A stretch of DNA of 49,901 bases from a virus. The notes under the pieces were generated by a model. That model did no database searches. It worked only from the letters and a program-made list of their open reading frames with translations, and had not been told where the DNA came from. How positions within the stretch are numbered: the stretch's first letter is position 1; every line of letters begins with the position of its first letter. Where the stretch lies: positions 1 to 49,901 of IMG/VR virus record IMGVR_UViG_3300001533_000775, one strand, 5' to 3'. Below are positions 19,322-26,135 of this stretch, piece by piece. The translations under genes were made by a program, and so were the position numbers.

Positions 19322-19584
19322 ATCATCATCACCCGAGGATGGGGGATGGTTGTATTCCGGTTGAGTTTGTCAAGTTTCATGAGCAGATGACACTTGCTGA
19401 ATTTTACGGTAATCGTCCTCTAGATACTCGCGATGCGGATGAAGTTGAAGCATACACACGCCGACTTGCTGAGATTCGAATCGAGTGTCTAGATGACCAA
19501 GCGAGGCAGAAATCAATGGGAGACGAGCCGTCACATGATGACTCGCCGCGTGAAGCGGGCGGGGTTCTGGTGCTCCGGGTGTGA
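19285..19584 (+). CDS. Hypothetical protein (99 aa)
   Basis: ATG at 19285, overlapping the upstream gene. An alternative ATG at 19339 would avoid the overlap but lacks a spaced ribosome binding site. Central segment EFVKFHEQMTLAEFYGNRPL, then EVEAYTRRLAEIRIECL. Its 3' end overlaps the zinc-ribbon gene at 19535. Function unknown. Confidence 0.6.
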   Translation: MRDWFSPQFNRLNHHHPRMGDGCIPVEFVKFHEQMTLAEFYGNRPLDTRDADEVEAYTRRLAEIRIECLDDQARQKSMGDEPSHDDSPREAGGVLVLRV

Positions 19585-19659
19585 CTGTGAACTTGTCCCC
19601 CCGGTTCGAAGTGGTCTTTTTGTGGAACCCGTGAGTACTCAAAGCGATTCAAGAAATGA
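19535..19659 (+). CDS. Zinc-ribbon protein interrupted by a frame change (about 41 aa)
   Basis: From ATG ATG (19535/19538) the frame gives TRRVKRAGFWCSGCDCELV. At a run of six C (19597-19602) the homologous frame switches by -1 to give PPGSKWSFCGTREYSKRFKK, ending TGA at 19657-19659. The joined product has the layout of a small phage zinc ribbon, with the third Cys position occupied by Trp (KWSFCG). The -1 frame stop overlaps the next start as ATGA, the usual coupling in this genome, whereas the unshifted frame ends at 19661-19663. Candidates are programmed frameshifting on C-CCC-CCG, a sequencing homopolymer error, or a recent mutation. Confidence 0.55.
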
Positions 19660-20345
19660 CTAAGCAGACTTTGTTCCTATCTGACTTGCATCTGGTTGCT
19701 CGCATCGTAGACATCTGGCGATTCAAACAAGCAATGAAGATGGGAAAACGACATCAATCCTCTCACCTGAAATGTATTGACCGATTGATTCGTCTTGCCA
19801 ACAAGGGTGTAAATATTCACTATCTGTGGGGAAATCATGACGAGTTTCTTTCACGGTTTGAGGGGTCTCGATCATTCGGGGGTGTGAGTCTGACAGAACG
19901 GGAAGAATACCGTTGCAGTCAAGGCAAGCGGTATCTGATTCTCCACGGTCACCAGTTCGATCTCATGAGCAGATACGAACTATTCGGAAAGTTTGGTGAC
20001 CGCTGCTACGATGCCATGATCTGGATCAATGAGAAGTTGAATCGGGTGAGAGCAATGCTTGGTATGGACTACTGGTCAATGTCCAAGTTTTTGAAAGTCA
20101 AGGTCAAGAAAGCCACGCAGTTCATAGACCGCTTTGAGACTATTATCACTGACTATGCCAAGAAGCATAACTACGATGGTGTGATCTGCGGGCATATTCA
20201 TGATCCAAAGAGTGAAATTCTAGATAACGGAATCCATTATGTAAATCTTGGTTGTTGGACGGACCTGACAAACTTGACTTACGCTGTTGACAAAGGGAAC
20301 GGAATCGAGTTAGAACAATGGCAACCCAAGGAATCAAAGTTGTAA
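19656..20345 (+). CDS. Calcineurin-like metallophosphoesterase (LpxH-like)
   Basis: A 229-residue protein with the two-metal phosphoesterase motifs: SDLHL (D10, H12), WGNHDEF (about 58-64), ILHGHQFD and CGHIHDP. The order matches UDP-2,3-diacylglucosamine pyrophosphatases and their relatives. The usual second glycine of SDxHLG is Val here. The helical insert between HGHQFD and GHIHDP is as in LpxH-type enzymes. The substrate is unknown. Lipid A precursors or nucleotides are possible, and the phage context does not decide. Coupled to the zinc-ribbon gene and overlapping the SLOG gene. Confidence 0.88.
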   Translation: MTKQTLFLSDLHLVARIVDIWRFKQAMKMGKRHQSSHLKCIDRLIRLANKGVNIHYLWGNHDEFLSRFEGSRSFGGVSLTEREEYRCSQGKRYLILHGHQFDLMSRYELFGKFGDRCYDAMIWINEKLNRVRAMLGMDYWSMSKFLKVKVKKATQFIDRFETIITDYAKKHNYDGVICGHIHDPKSEILDNGIHYVNLGCWTDLTNLTYAVDKGNGIELEQWQPKESKL

Positions 20346-20707
20346 TCGCTGGATGCAGAGACTTCTATGACTACCCTGTGGTCAAGTCTGCAATTGACCA
20401 TCTTGAGTGGTCCATTTCAGAAATTGTCTCTGGGGCTGCTACGGGTGTCGATACTTTGGGTGAACGGTATGCTAAAGAATACAATCTCAAACTCACGAAA
20501 TTCAAATCCCAGTGGGACCGCTATGGTATTCGCGCGGGACCGATTCGAAATGTTCAGATGGCACAGTATGCCGATAACTTGGTGGCATTCTGGGATGGCA
20601 AGTCTCCCGGAACAAAAAACATGATTGCGGTGATGCACCGCTTGACAAAGCCGGTTGTAGTGGTTAGAATTGACCCAAACAAGCCGAACACTTTGAAAGG
20701 GATTTGA
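20318..20707 (+). CDS. SLOG-family protein (DUF2493/YspA-like)
   Basis: A 129-residue Rossmann-like protein: VVIAGCRDFYDYPVV (nucleotide-binding GxRxF), then EIVSGAATGVDTLGERYA (SGxAxGxD), then GPIRNVQMAQYADNLVAFWDGKSPGTKNMI. These are hallmarks of the DUF2493/SLOG family, proposed to bind nucleotides or ADP-ribose-type ligands. It overlaps the phosphoesterase gene by 28 bases, suggesting coupled expression. Confidence 0.88.
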   Translation: MATQGIKVVIAGCRDFYDYPVVKSAIDHLEWSISEIVSGAATGVDTLGERYAKEYNLKLTKFKSQWDRYGIRAGPIRNVQMAQYADNLVAFWDGKSPGTKNMIAVMHRLTKPVVVVRIDPNKPNTLKGI

Positions 20708-21132
20708 TGAAATACAATGTGACAGTTGAAGCGGTTCAATTGACCAAGACAGGATTTTCAGAACGACCGGATTGGCTGTTCGATCTTCTGTATACCCGGC
20801 AGATCGAATACAACTATGAGACAGAAAACCATGTTCTCATGGACACACCGCTGGACAGCATCGACGACGGTGTAGATATTGCCGAGGGTGATTGGGTGAT
20901 TTGGTATCCAGAGTCGGGAGCCTATGCTGTCATGACCGATATCGATTTCAAAGAGACCGGTTACAAGAAAGTGGTGGACCTCCCGAAGATTATTGAGTCT
21001 CCACCACAAACTCTCCAACCTAGTATGAGAGAATTTTCAAAGATCGAACCACTCAAACAACCGATTCCGTCAAGACCGGAAATTAGGTGTGGCGCAACTC
21101 CCCCCGCTGGTCACTCCGACCGCCACTGCTAA
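20707..21132 (+). CDS. Hypothetical protein (141 aa)
   Basis: ATG at 20707 in a TGATG overlap. The first 100 residues look globular (KYNVTVEAVQLTKTGFSERP, then DIAEGDWVIWYPESGAYAVM), the pattern of small phage proteins that start with KYxxxPxxxEAxQ-like sequences and a later GDWxxx segment. The C-terminal 40 residues are Pro/Ser-rich and probably disordered. No function known. Confidence 0.72.
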   Translation: MKYNVTVEAVQLTKTGFSERPDWLFDLLYTRQIEYNYETENHVLMDTPLDSIDDGVDIAEGDWVIWYPESGAYAVMTDIDFKETGYKKVVDLPKIIESPPQTLQPSMREFSKIEPLKQPIPSRPEIRCGATPPAGHSDRHC

Positions 21133-21151
21133 AGAAAGCGAGTAAAATATC

Positions 21152-21586
21152 ATGTGGAAACTTTTTCAAGCCTTGTTTTTCAACCAGTTTGTGCAACACG
21201 ATAGTGTCAGACTTACCCGACTCCGCGCGGTTACCCGATCCCCTGCGACCCTGACTTGGAGTACAGCCAAAGATGTTGTGAAAATGGTTTTGCTCATCTG
21301 GGCAGGATTCTATACCTATGGTCGGGTTGATGCCGAAATCGCCACTTTCGGTTTGCCGGAATTCCTATCGTTCATTGCCACAGTGAGCGCGGCGGTTTTC
21401 TCTCTGGGTGTTCTCATCATGCTATGGACCATGGTATGGTCATTGGTGTCTATGGCATTGGTGACACTTTGTACTTTCCTGTTCCCCCGGAAATTTCATG
21501 AGAAGTTCGTTGAGGGTGTCAATGCCATTTTGGAATTCACCAAACAACCCCCTGTTCAGACTGGGAAGAAAACCCTGAACGGCTAA
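21152..21586 (+). CDS. Integral membrane protein (144 aa)
   Basis: ATG at 21152 behind GAAAGCGAG. An amphipathic N-terminus is followed by two or three membrane segments, MVLLIWAGFYTYG (about 45-57) and SFIATVSAAVFSLGVLIMLW then TMVWSLVSMALVTLCTFLF (about 72-111), with a soluble C-terminal tail. A holin is possible but there is no lysin next to it. Unknown function. Confidence 0.75.
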   Translation: MWKLFQALFFNQFVQHDSVRLTRLRAVTRSPATLTWSTAKDVVKMVLLIWAGFYTYGRVDAEIATFGLPEFLSFIATVSAAVFSLGVLIMLWTMVWSLVSMALVTLCTFLFPRKFHEKFVEGVNAILEFTKQPPVQTGKKTLNG

Positions 21587-21605
21587 CAGATTCCGAACAA
21601 AAAAT

Positions 21606-21656
21606 TGTGGATAACTCCGCTAAAGTCTTGACCCCATTGTGCCGATAGTATATTGA
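21606..21656 (+). promoter_or_regulatory. DnaA-box promoter module (degenerate -10)
   Basis: TGTGGATAA (21606-21614), 13 bp, TTGACC (21628-21633). The aligned -10 at 17-bp spacing is TATTGA. TATATT at 15-bp spacing is the alternative. The conserved GCCGATAGT of the other modules is present. Confidence 0.65.
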
Positions 21657-21668
21657 GAAAGGATTATC

Positions 21669-22019
21669 ATGTTTGAGAAGATCGGATTCACTGCACCGTT
21701 TACGGGAACTCTGAACTTTGGAGACAGCCCCGGTTCCCTGATCAAGTGTGCTTGGCTTGTTCTGGTTGTGTTCGGTATGTTGATACCGCTCTATGGCGGT
21801 CTGCTTGTGGGGTTTGACTTGTATCCCTATCTGGGATCCCTGCTCCCCGATGCTCCGAAATCCGCTGTAGCGGTCCTGTCGGCTCTGGGTGGTTGTCTGA
21901 CGGCTGGGATCCTTGGTGTCGTCGCCGCTGGTCTCCGGTCAATTCTGGCAACGCTGGTAGTGATTCTCTTGGCACTGGTCAACTGGTCCGATATACAAGA
22001 TCTCAACTTCGGTAACTGA
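21669..22019 (+). CDS. Integral membrane protein (116 aa)
   Basis: ATG at 21669 behind GAGAAAGGA. Three hydrophobic segments: CAWLVLVVFGMLIPLYGGLL, AVAVLSALGGCLTAGILGVV and SILATLVVILLALVNW. The topology is unclear. Candidate holin-like or envelope protein. No family recognised. Confidence 0.75.
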   Translation: MFEKIGFTAPFTGTLNFGDSPGSLIKCAWLVLVVFGMLIPLYGGLLVGFDLYPYLGSLLPDAPKSAVAVLSALGGCLTAGILGVVAAGLRSILATLVVILLALVNWSDIQDLNFGN

Positions 22020-22049
22020 CAAAACCCTAACAAGTTTTTGTGAATACCT

Positions 22050-22100
22050 TGTGGATAACTCAAGCAGTCGCTTGACTTTGACTCTAACTTAGGGTATAAT
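22050..22100 (+). promoter_or_regulatory. DnaA-box promoter module
   Basis: TGTGGATAA (22050-22058, perfect), 13 bp, TTGACT (22072-22077), 17-bp spacer, TATAAT (22095-22100). A further TGTGAATAC-like copy precedes it at about 22039. Confidence 0.85.
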
Positions 22101-22139
22101 GGTGGTGTTGACTCACTCCCCTTGGAAAGGAAATTGATC

Positions 22140-22682
22140 ATGGGTTGGACGAGCATTCCCGGTTACACGAAGTCTCAGATCATCCGAGAAGTCACCCGAA
22201 CGGGTCCAAACTCGGAACTTGTGGAGACCTCCGTCAAGGGCAACTGTGTGTGGATGGTCAGTCGGATCTACCACCCTGACGGAACCCTAAAGTCTCAGGG
22301 CATCATCCTCTACCTGCTGGAAAAGTTGGACGGGGACTGGGGGTATAAGGGTATCGATGAGACTTCTCACCCCTACTACTACAGCGTGCCGAAGTCGTGG
22401 CTCAAGCGATACCCCCTGATCGGGGACTTCTGCGACCGCTCGAAGGAATCTTCGGCGGAATGGCGTGCCAAGGTTCGCTCTCATGCCGCTGACCAAGCCG
22501 CTGAACGCTCGGTACGGGCTTCTTTGACCGCTGGCGACCGGTTCATGCTCCGGAATGTTGGACCCAAGTATGACGGTTCTGTGGCTACCGTAGTCAACCC
22601 CCGACCCCTGCGGGTGACTCTGACTGGTCACCGTGGATACTTCGGCGTTCGGTCGTCTCAGATCGGCGAGCGGGTGGGCTAA
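22140..22682 (+). CDS. DUF6927-like protein (180 aa)
   Basis: ATG at 22140 behind TTGGAAAGG. The protein begins MGWTSIPGY and contains WGYKGIDETSHPYYYSVPKS and EWRAKVRSHAA. The MGWTS start and the GYKxxDE..P...CPxS segment are characteristic of the DUF6927 family common in phages. The C-terminal third (residues 135-180) reads like a small beta-barrel (DRFMLRNVGPKYDGSVATVV). The family has no known function. Confidence 0.78.
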   Translation: MGWTSIPGYTKSQIIREVTRTGPNSELVETSVKGNCVWMVSRIYHPDGTLKSQGIILYLLEKLDGDWGYKGIDETSHPYYYSVPKSWLKRYPLIGDFCDRSKESSAEWRAKVRSHAADQAAERSVRASLTAGDRFMLRNVGPKYDGSVATVVNPRPLRVTLTGHRGYFGVRSSQIGERVG

Positions 22683-22694
22683 CACTCCCTGAAC

Positions 22695-22742
22695 AAAGAT
22701 TCCTGAGGATAACTCTCCTAAAGAGTTGCCTCGGGAATCTTT
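22695..22742 (+). terminator. Hairpin overlapping the next promoter
   Basis: AAAGATTCC / GGAATCTTT with inner GAGG/CCTC and ACTCT/AGAGT. The 3' arm ends in CTTTTC. The -35 (TTGCCT, 22726-22731) lies in the right arm, so termination of upstream transcription and promoter recognition share the same bases. Confidence 0.6.
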
Positions 22743-22754
22743 TCGTGGTATAAT
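22704..22754 (+). promoter_or_regulatory. Promoter module with near-DnaA box
   Basis: TGAGGATAA (22704-22712, one mismatch to the DnaA box), 13 bp, TTGCCT (22726-22731), 17-bp spacer, TATAAT (22749-22754). Confidence 0.75.
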
Positions 22755-22787
22755 GGTGGTGTTGAGTGACCCTTGGAAAGGAACTGA

Positions 22788-23003
22788 ATGTATCAGATTT
22801 ACAATTGGCGGGAAGATCGCTGGTTCACCAATCGAAACACTTGGGCGGGCATGCCAACCTACGGGAATGCTGCCGGTTGCGTCAAAGTCTGGCGCAACAA
22901 AGGATGGGCAGAACGGAAGTTGACCCAAATTCAAAACCGTTACAAGCGGACTCATGCGAACTATCAGGACAACTGGTTTCAACTTGAAAAGGTGGGTGGA
23001 TGA
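22788..23003 (+). CDS. Hypothetical protein (71 aa)
   Basis: ATG behind TTGGAAAGG. Trp/Tyr/Asn-rich: YNWREDRWFTNRNTWAGM, then KGWAERKLTQIQNRYKRTH. No family recognised. Coupled to the next gene by an ATGA overlap. Confidence 0.72.
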   Translation: MYQIYNWREDRWFTNRNTWAGMPTYGNAAGCVKVWRNKGWAERKLTQIQNRYKRTHANYQDNWFQLEKVGG

Positions 23004-23302
23004 TGTTCAAGAATGTTCACGGCAAACTCGGAAACATGCGAAAGTCGGTTGATTGGACTGTCTACCCGAAGCGTAGCGGCATCAACGATATTTTCGTTCA
23101 GTCAGACCGCTACGCTTGCAAGTTTGACCCCGAAACCGGCGAGGGATACCTGTCAAACGGTAAGGGTCATCCCGCGTTTTTCACGGTTCATCCCCAGTTT
23201 GGCGGGAATCCGGTAACGGTTCCGCAAGACTTCATCGACGCTTGTCTTGAATCGCAACCCCAAAAGGGTGACCGGATTCACGGCGTACTTGTGATTGGAT
23301 AA
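23000..23302 (+). CDS. Hypothetical protein (100 aa)
   Basis: ATG ATG at 23000/23003 behind AAAAGGTGG. The sequence KSVDWTVYPKRSGINDIFVQ SDRY reads as a basic, beta-rich protein (spaces inserted only to break the string). It ends DRIHGVLVIG. No family recognised. Confidence 0.72.
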   Translation: MMFKNVHGKLGNMRKSVDWTVYPKRSGINDIFVQSDRYACKFDPETGEGYLSNGKGHPAFFTVHPQFGGNPVTVPQDFIDACLESQPQKGDRIHGVLVIG

Positions 23303-23346
23303 CCATGCCTTGACAGGATTGAAACTGAGGATACATAACGCTCGAT

Positions 23347-23420
23347 AGACCGGTGGCTGAATTGGAAATAGTACCTCGCCTATAACGGGGACAATGAGGG
23401 TTCGATCCCCTCCCGGTCCA
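23347..23420 (+). tRNA. tRNA-Ile(TAT) with C33
   Basis: Acceptor AGACCGG/CCGGTCC (outer A-C mismatch), anticodon stem CCTCG/CGGGG with loop CCTATAA (C33), T arm GAGGG/CCCTC with loop TTCGATC. Reads AUA. Confidence 0.82.
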
Positions 23421-23429
23421 TTCAAGTTT

Positions 23430-23514
23430 GCTCCGTGTCCCCACACCCGGCTTCTAACCGGACGGCGTAAAACGGTGGGAAGGATGCCAATGGGTTCGAT
23501 TCCCTCATGGAGTG
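23430..23514 (+). tRNA. tRNA-Arg(TCT) lacking a D arm
   Basis: Acceptor GCTCCGT/ATGGAGT, anticodon loop CTTCTAA on CCGG/CCGG. The connector GTCCCCACAC replaces the D arm. CCCAC pairs with GTGGG in an enlarged variable region. T loop TTCGATT on a weak stem. Same plan and similar insertion as tRNA-Tyr at 13703. Confidence 0.7.
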
Positions 23515-23691
23515 CTTAATTTCTTTGCTGCCACGGCTAAGGAAGTGTGGGATACGGTCTGCCAGCAATGGGGGGTACGATCCCATCATATACTCGATTT
23601 CCTGTGACTGGTCCCTTTCGCCGCTCTGCGATTGGGGCTGACTGCAAGATTGAGAGCATATCCTTGGAAGTTTCACCAGAAAGAAATCCAG

Positions 23692-23725
23692 AGGCGGGGT
23701 GGGCGCATAACCCCCCTGCCTTTTT
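23692..23725 (+). terminator. Probable intrinsic terminator
   Basis: AGGCGGGGT / ACCCCCCTGCCT imperfect stem followed by TTTTT. The 175 bases before it (23515-23691) hold no gene that I can support. A GGTACGATCC stretch there resembles a decayed T arm. Confidence 0.55.
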
Positions 23726-23765
23726 CCCAACTACATACCCTGTGATTGACACAGGAGACTACACT

Positions 23766-24809
23766 ATGAGTAAACCGCATTACAAACTTTTGATCGTTCC
23801 ATTGACTTCGGGTGACCTACCCCGTCTCAGGCGATGCATCTACAGCATCGAAAGACAGGTGATTCAGGACTCGGCTCATGCAACCTTTGATGTCGATGTC
23901 AAGATCGTAGTCAATACCAAAAACCCAAATTATTACGATCAAGTTTGTCGAGAATTTGAAGATCGCTACGAAGTGATCGAGACACCATCGGATGGGACAC
24001 CGGGAACTGGAAAGAACAGTGTCTTTGAAGTCTTCCGGAAATCGAAAGTCAAATATGATTATCTGTTTCAGATTGACGGAGACGATTTCCTGTATCCAAC
24101 GGCACTGACAATGATTTCTCGCCCGATTGCAAAGGGGTATGATGTTATCTCTTTTCAGTCAATGGATTGGTTATCAACAGAATTTACCAATGGAATGACT
24201 CACGCGAGAATCAAAGACAACCTTTGGCTCTACAGTTGGTGTGATAAAGAAGTGAATCTACGAGAAAACAAACAGTTTGTGTATGTCACCGATGAGGAGT
24301 TTGGAACCGGGGGGAGAATCTTCACTCCCGGAACAAGCATGCTTCTGGGTCGAAATTTTCTCTGTAAGTTCCCCCGAGTCAACCACACGAATGAGATTTC
24401 CCTTTTTGAGGACTACTTGTTCTTCCTGAAACTGTTCAGACTGCACTGCCAGAAGAAAATCAAGATGTGTCACCTGAACAACTCATACATTTATGTTTAT
24501 GATCGGGCGAACGAATCGAGTGTAAGCACCCTGAATAGTTTCTACACCGGAAAAGAGATGGGAATCTTGAAGGGGTATATCAGAGATCATGCGATGGATA
24601 AATTTCATCCATCCAAAGACATTCCATTTGAAGAACTGGGGAAGCCAGTCCCGTTGAAACTGGAAGATAAAATCGACTGGGTTGCACACTGTGTGCATAA
24701 ATTTCCAGTCAGACTCAAAACTCTCTCGGCAGAAGAAAAGAAAGAGATCGAGAGATTGAAACGGGGTATTTTGCCCCCGAGAGTAGCCGAAGGCTTGCCA
24801 ATCCGATAA
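23766..24809 (+). CDS. Glycosyltransferase, family 2-like (347 aa)
   Basis: ATG at 23766 behind GGAGA. The long upstream frame has no support. GT-A fold features are an N-terminal YKLLIVPLTSGDLPRLRRCI strand-helix and the metal-binding LFQIDGDDFLYP (DxDD, about residue 106), followed by SMDWLS and an acceptor-domain region. It would transfer a sugar from an NDP-sugar. DNA base glucosylation or surface modification is possible. It pairs with the other glycosyltransferase at 25381, with an HNH gene between them. Confidence 0.8.
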   Translation: MSKPHYKLLIVPLTSGDLPRLRRCIYSIERQVIQDSAHATFDVDVKIVVNTKNPNYYDQVCREFEDRYEVIETPSDGTPGTGKNSVFEVFRKSKVKYDYLFQIDGDDFLYPTALTMISRPIAKGYDVISFQSMDWLSTEFTNGMTHARIKDNLWLYSWCDKEVNLRENKQFVYVTDEEFGTGGRIFTPGTSMLLGRNFLCKFPRVNHTNEISLFEDYLFFLKLFRLHCQKKIKMCHLNNSYIYVYDRANESSVSTLNSFYTGKEMGILKGYIRDHAMDKFHPSKDIPFEELGKPVPLKLEDKIDWVAHCVHKFPVRLKTLSAEEKKEIERLKRGILPPRVAEGLPIR

Positions 24810-24816
24810 GGAGAGA

Positions 24817-25365
24817 ATGGTGAATGTAGACGACAAGGCATTGCAGCAGCAAAAGTGGAGAGTTCTTCTTTTGAACGCTTCCGAGGAAGTCATTCGCACC
24901 ATGCATTGGCAGCGTGCTATCAACATGCTATTCTCGGAAAAGGTCAGAACACCTTACAACTTCGATGACCACTACGAGATTCCGGTTTCCAATGGTAAGA
25001 TCTTTCGACTTCCAACTGCCCTTGTGCTTGAGGAATACATTCATGTTCCTTTCCGTGCGATCAAGCCGTCCCGAAAAAACATTTTCATGAGAGATGGGAT
25101 GAGATGTCAATACAGCGGTGAAAAACTCAGTTACAGCGAAGCAAGTATTGACCATGTTATTCCCCGCGCTCAGGGTGGTCGTCACGATTGGCGAAATGTT
25201 GTATGCTGTTCGAAGACAGTCAACCAGCGAAAGGGTGACCGGACCCCCGAGCAGGCAGGTCTCAAGTTGCTTTCGAAGCCAAAGGTTCCGACTCAATACG
25301 AGATTGCGTGTGGTATCGCCAAGCAAATCAATCGACCAGCATGGAGCCGCTGGGTTCAAGTCTAA
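24817..25365 (+). CDS. HNH endonuclease (182 aa)
   Basis: Starts behind AAGGAGAG. HNH core: KNIFMRDGMRCQYSGEKL (zinc-ribbon region with one Cys pair reduced to C..S), then SIDHVIPRAQGGRHDWRNVV (D-H catalytic, N), then CCSKTVNQRKGDRTPEQAG. This arrangement is typical of phage HNH homing or packaging-associated nucleases. Given its position between two glycosyltransferase genes and away from terminase, a free-standing homing-type nuclease is likely. Confidence 0.9.
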   Translation: MVNVDDKALQQQKWRVLLLNASEEVIRTMHWQRAINMLFSEKVRTPYNFDDHYEIPVSNGKIFRLPTALVLEEYIHVPFRAIKPSRKNIFMRDGMRCQYSGEKLSYSEASIDHVIPRAQGGRHDWRNVVCCSKTVNQRKGDRTPEQAGLKLLSKPKVPTQYEIACGIAKQINRPAWSRWVQV

Positions 25366-25380
25366 GCGAAAGGCATCATT

Positions 25381-26064
25381 ATGAAGTTTCTTCTCAAGTA
25401 TCCAACCCGTGATCGTCCCGAAATGTTTTTTGATCGACTCAATGAGTATACCAAATTGGCAAGCGGAGATCATGAGATCCGATGGGTGTTTACATTCGAC
25501 GAAGATGATGACAGCATGAACAACGCCCGGACTGCTGATAAGATCCGAAAGATTGTCGGTGAAAATTTCACGATTGGAATTCTCAAAGAGGGTGGAAAGA
25601 TTGCGGCATGTAACGCGCATGTTAATGAGAATCTTCGCGATGCTGAAATTCTCATGCTTGTGTCGGATGATATGGTTCCCGAAAGCACTTCTTGGGACAC
25701 GCTCATTGTGGAATACCTGACTAGATCCTTCCCGGATCTGGATGGGGCGGTGCATATCAATGACGGATTGCAGGGCAGCAGACTGTGTACCCTGTCGTGC
25801 ATGGGTCGAAAGTTCTATGACCGGTTTGGATATTTCTACCACCCCGATTACAAGTCATGTTTCTGTGACGATGAGTTCACAACCATTGCTTGGGGTATGA
25901 GAAAAATGGTCTGGTGTCCGCATGTTCTCATTCGTCACCAATGGGTGGGCAACACGGTTCAAGATGAATTGCACCAGCGAAATCACAACCTCATGGCACG
26001 GGATCAAAAGGTCTATAACTTCCGTCGTGAGCATGGGTTCCCGAAAGAGTCTGTCTTGGCATAG
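25381..26064 (+). CDS. Glycosyltransferase, family 2-like (227 aa)
   Basis: MKFLLKYPTRDRPEMFFDRL is a nucleotide-sugar-binding start, followed by WVFTFDEDDDSMNN, then EILMLVSDDMVP (DxD-type) and HPDYKSCFCDDEFTTIAW, a pattern common in small GT-A enzymes of phages. It ends TAG. RBS GAAAGG. Likely acts with the 23766 enzyme in sugar modification of DNA or a surface structure. Confidence 0.83.
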   Translation: MKFLLKYPTRDRPEMFFDRLNEYTKLASGDHEIRWVFTFDEDDDSMNNARTADKIRKIVGENFTIGILKEGGKIAACNAHVNENLRDAEILMLVSDDMVPESTSWDTLIVEYLTRSFPDLDGAVHINDGLQGSRLCTLSCMGRKFYDRFGYFYHPDYKSCFCDDEFTTIAWGMRKMVWCPHVLIRHQWVGNTVQDELHQRNHNLMARDQKVYNFRREHGFPKESVLA

Positions 26065-26095
26065 AAACCACTTGTGAGACGAGAATCCCTACATA

Positions 26096-26117
26096 CAGGC
26101 AGCGATGCCTGTTTTTT
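26096..26117 (+). terminator. Intrinsic terminator
   Basis: Perfect CAGGCA-gcga-TGCCTG hairpin followed by six T. It ends the glycosyltransferase operon and separates it from the late region. Confidence 0.92.
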
Positions 26118-26135
26118 CATGCACGGAGACTCACT

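Noticed and set aside
23547-23765. N-terminal extension of the first glycosyltransferase
   Set aside because: The 73 extra residues have no domain pattern and cross a terminator-like hairpin. ATG 23766 has GGAGA.
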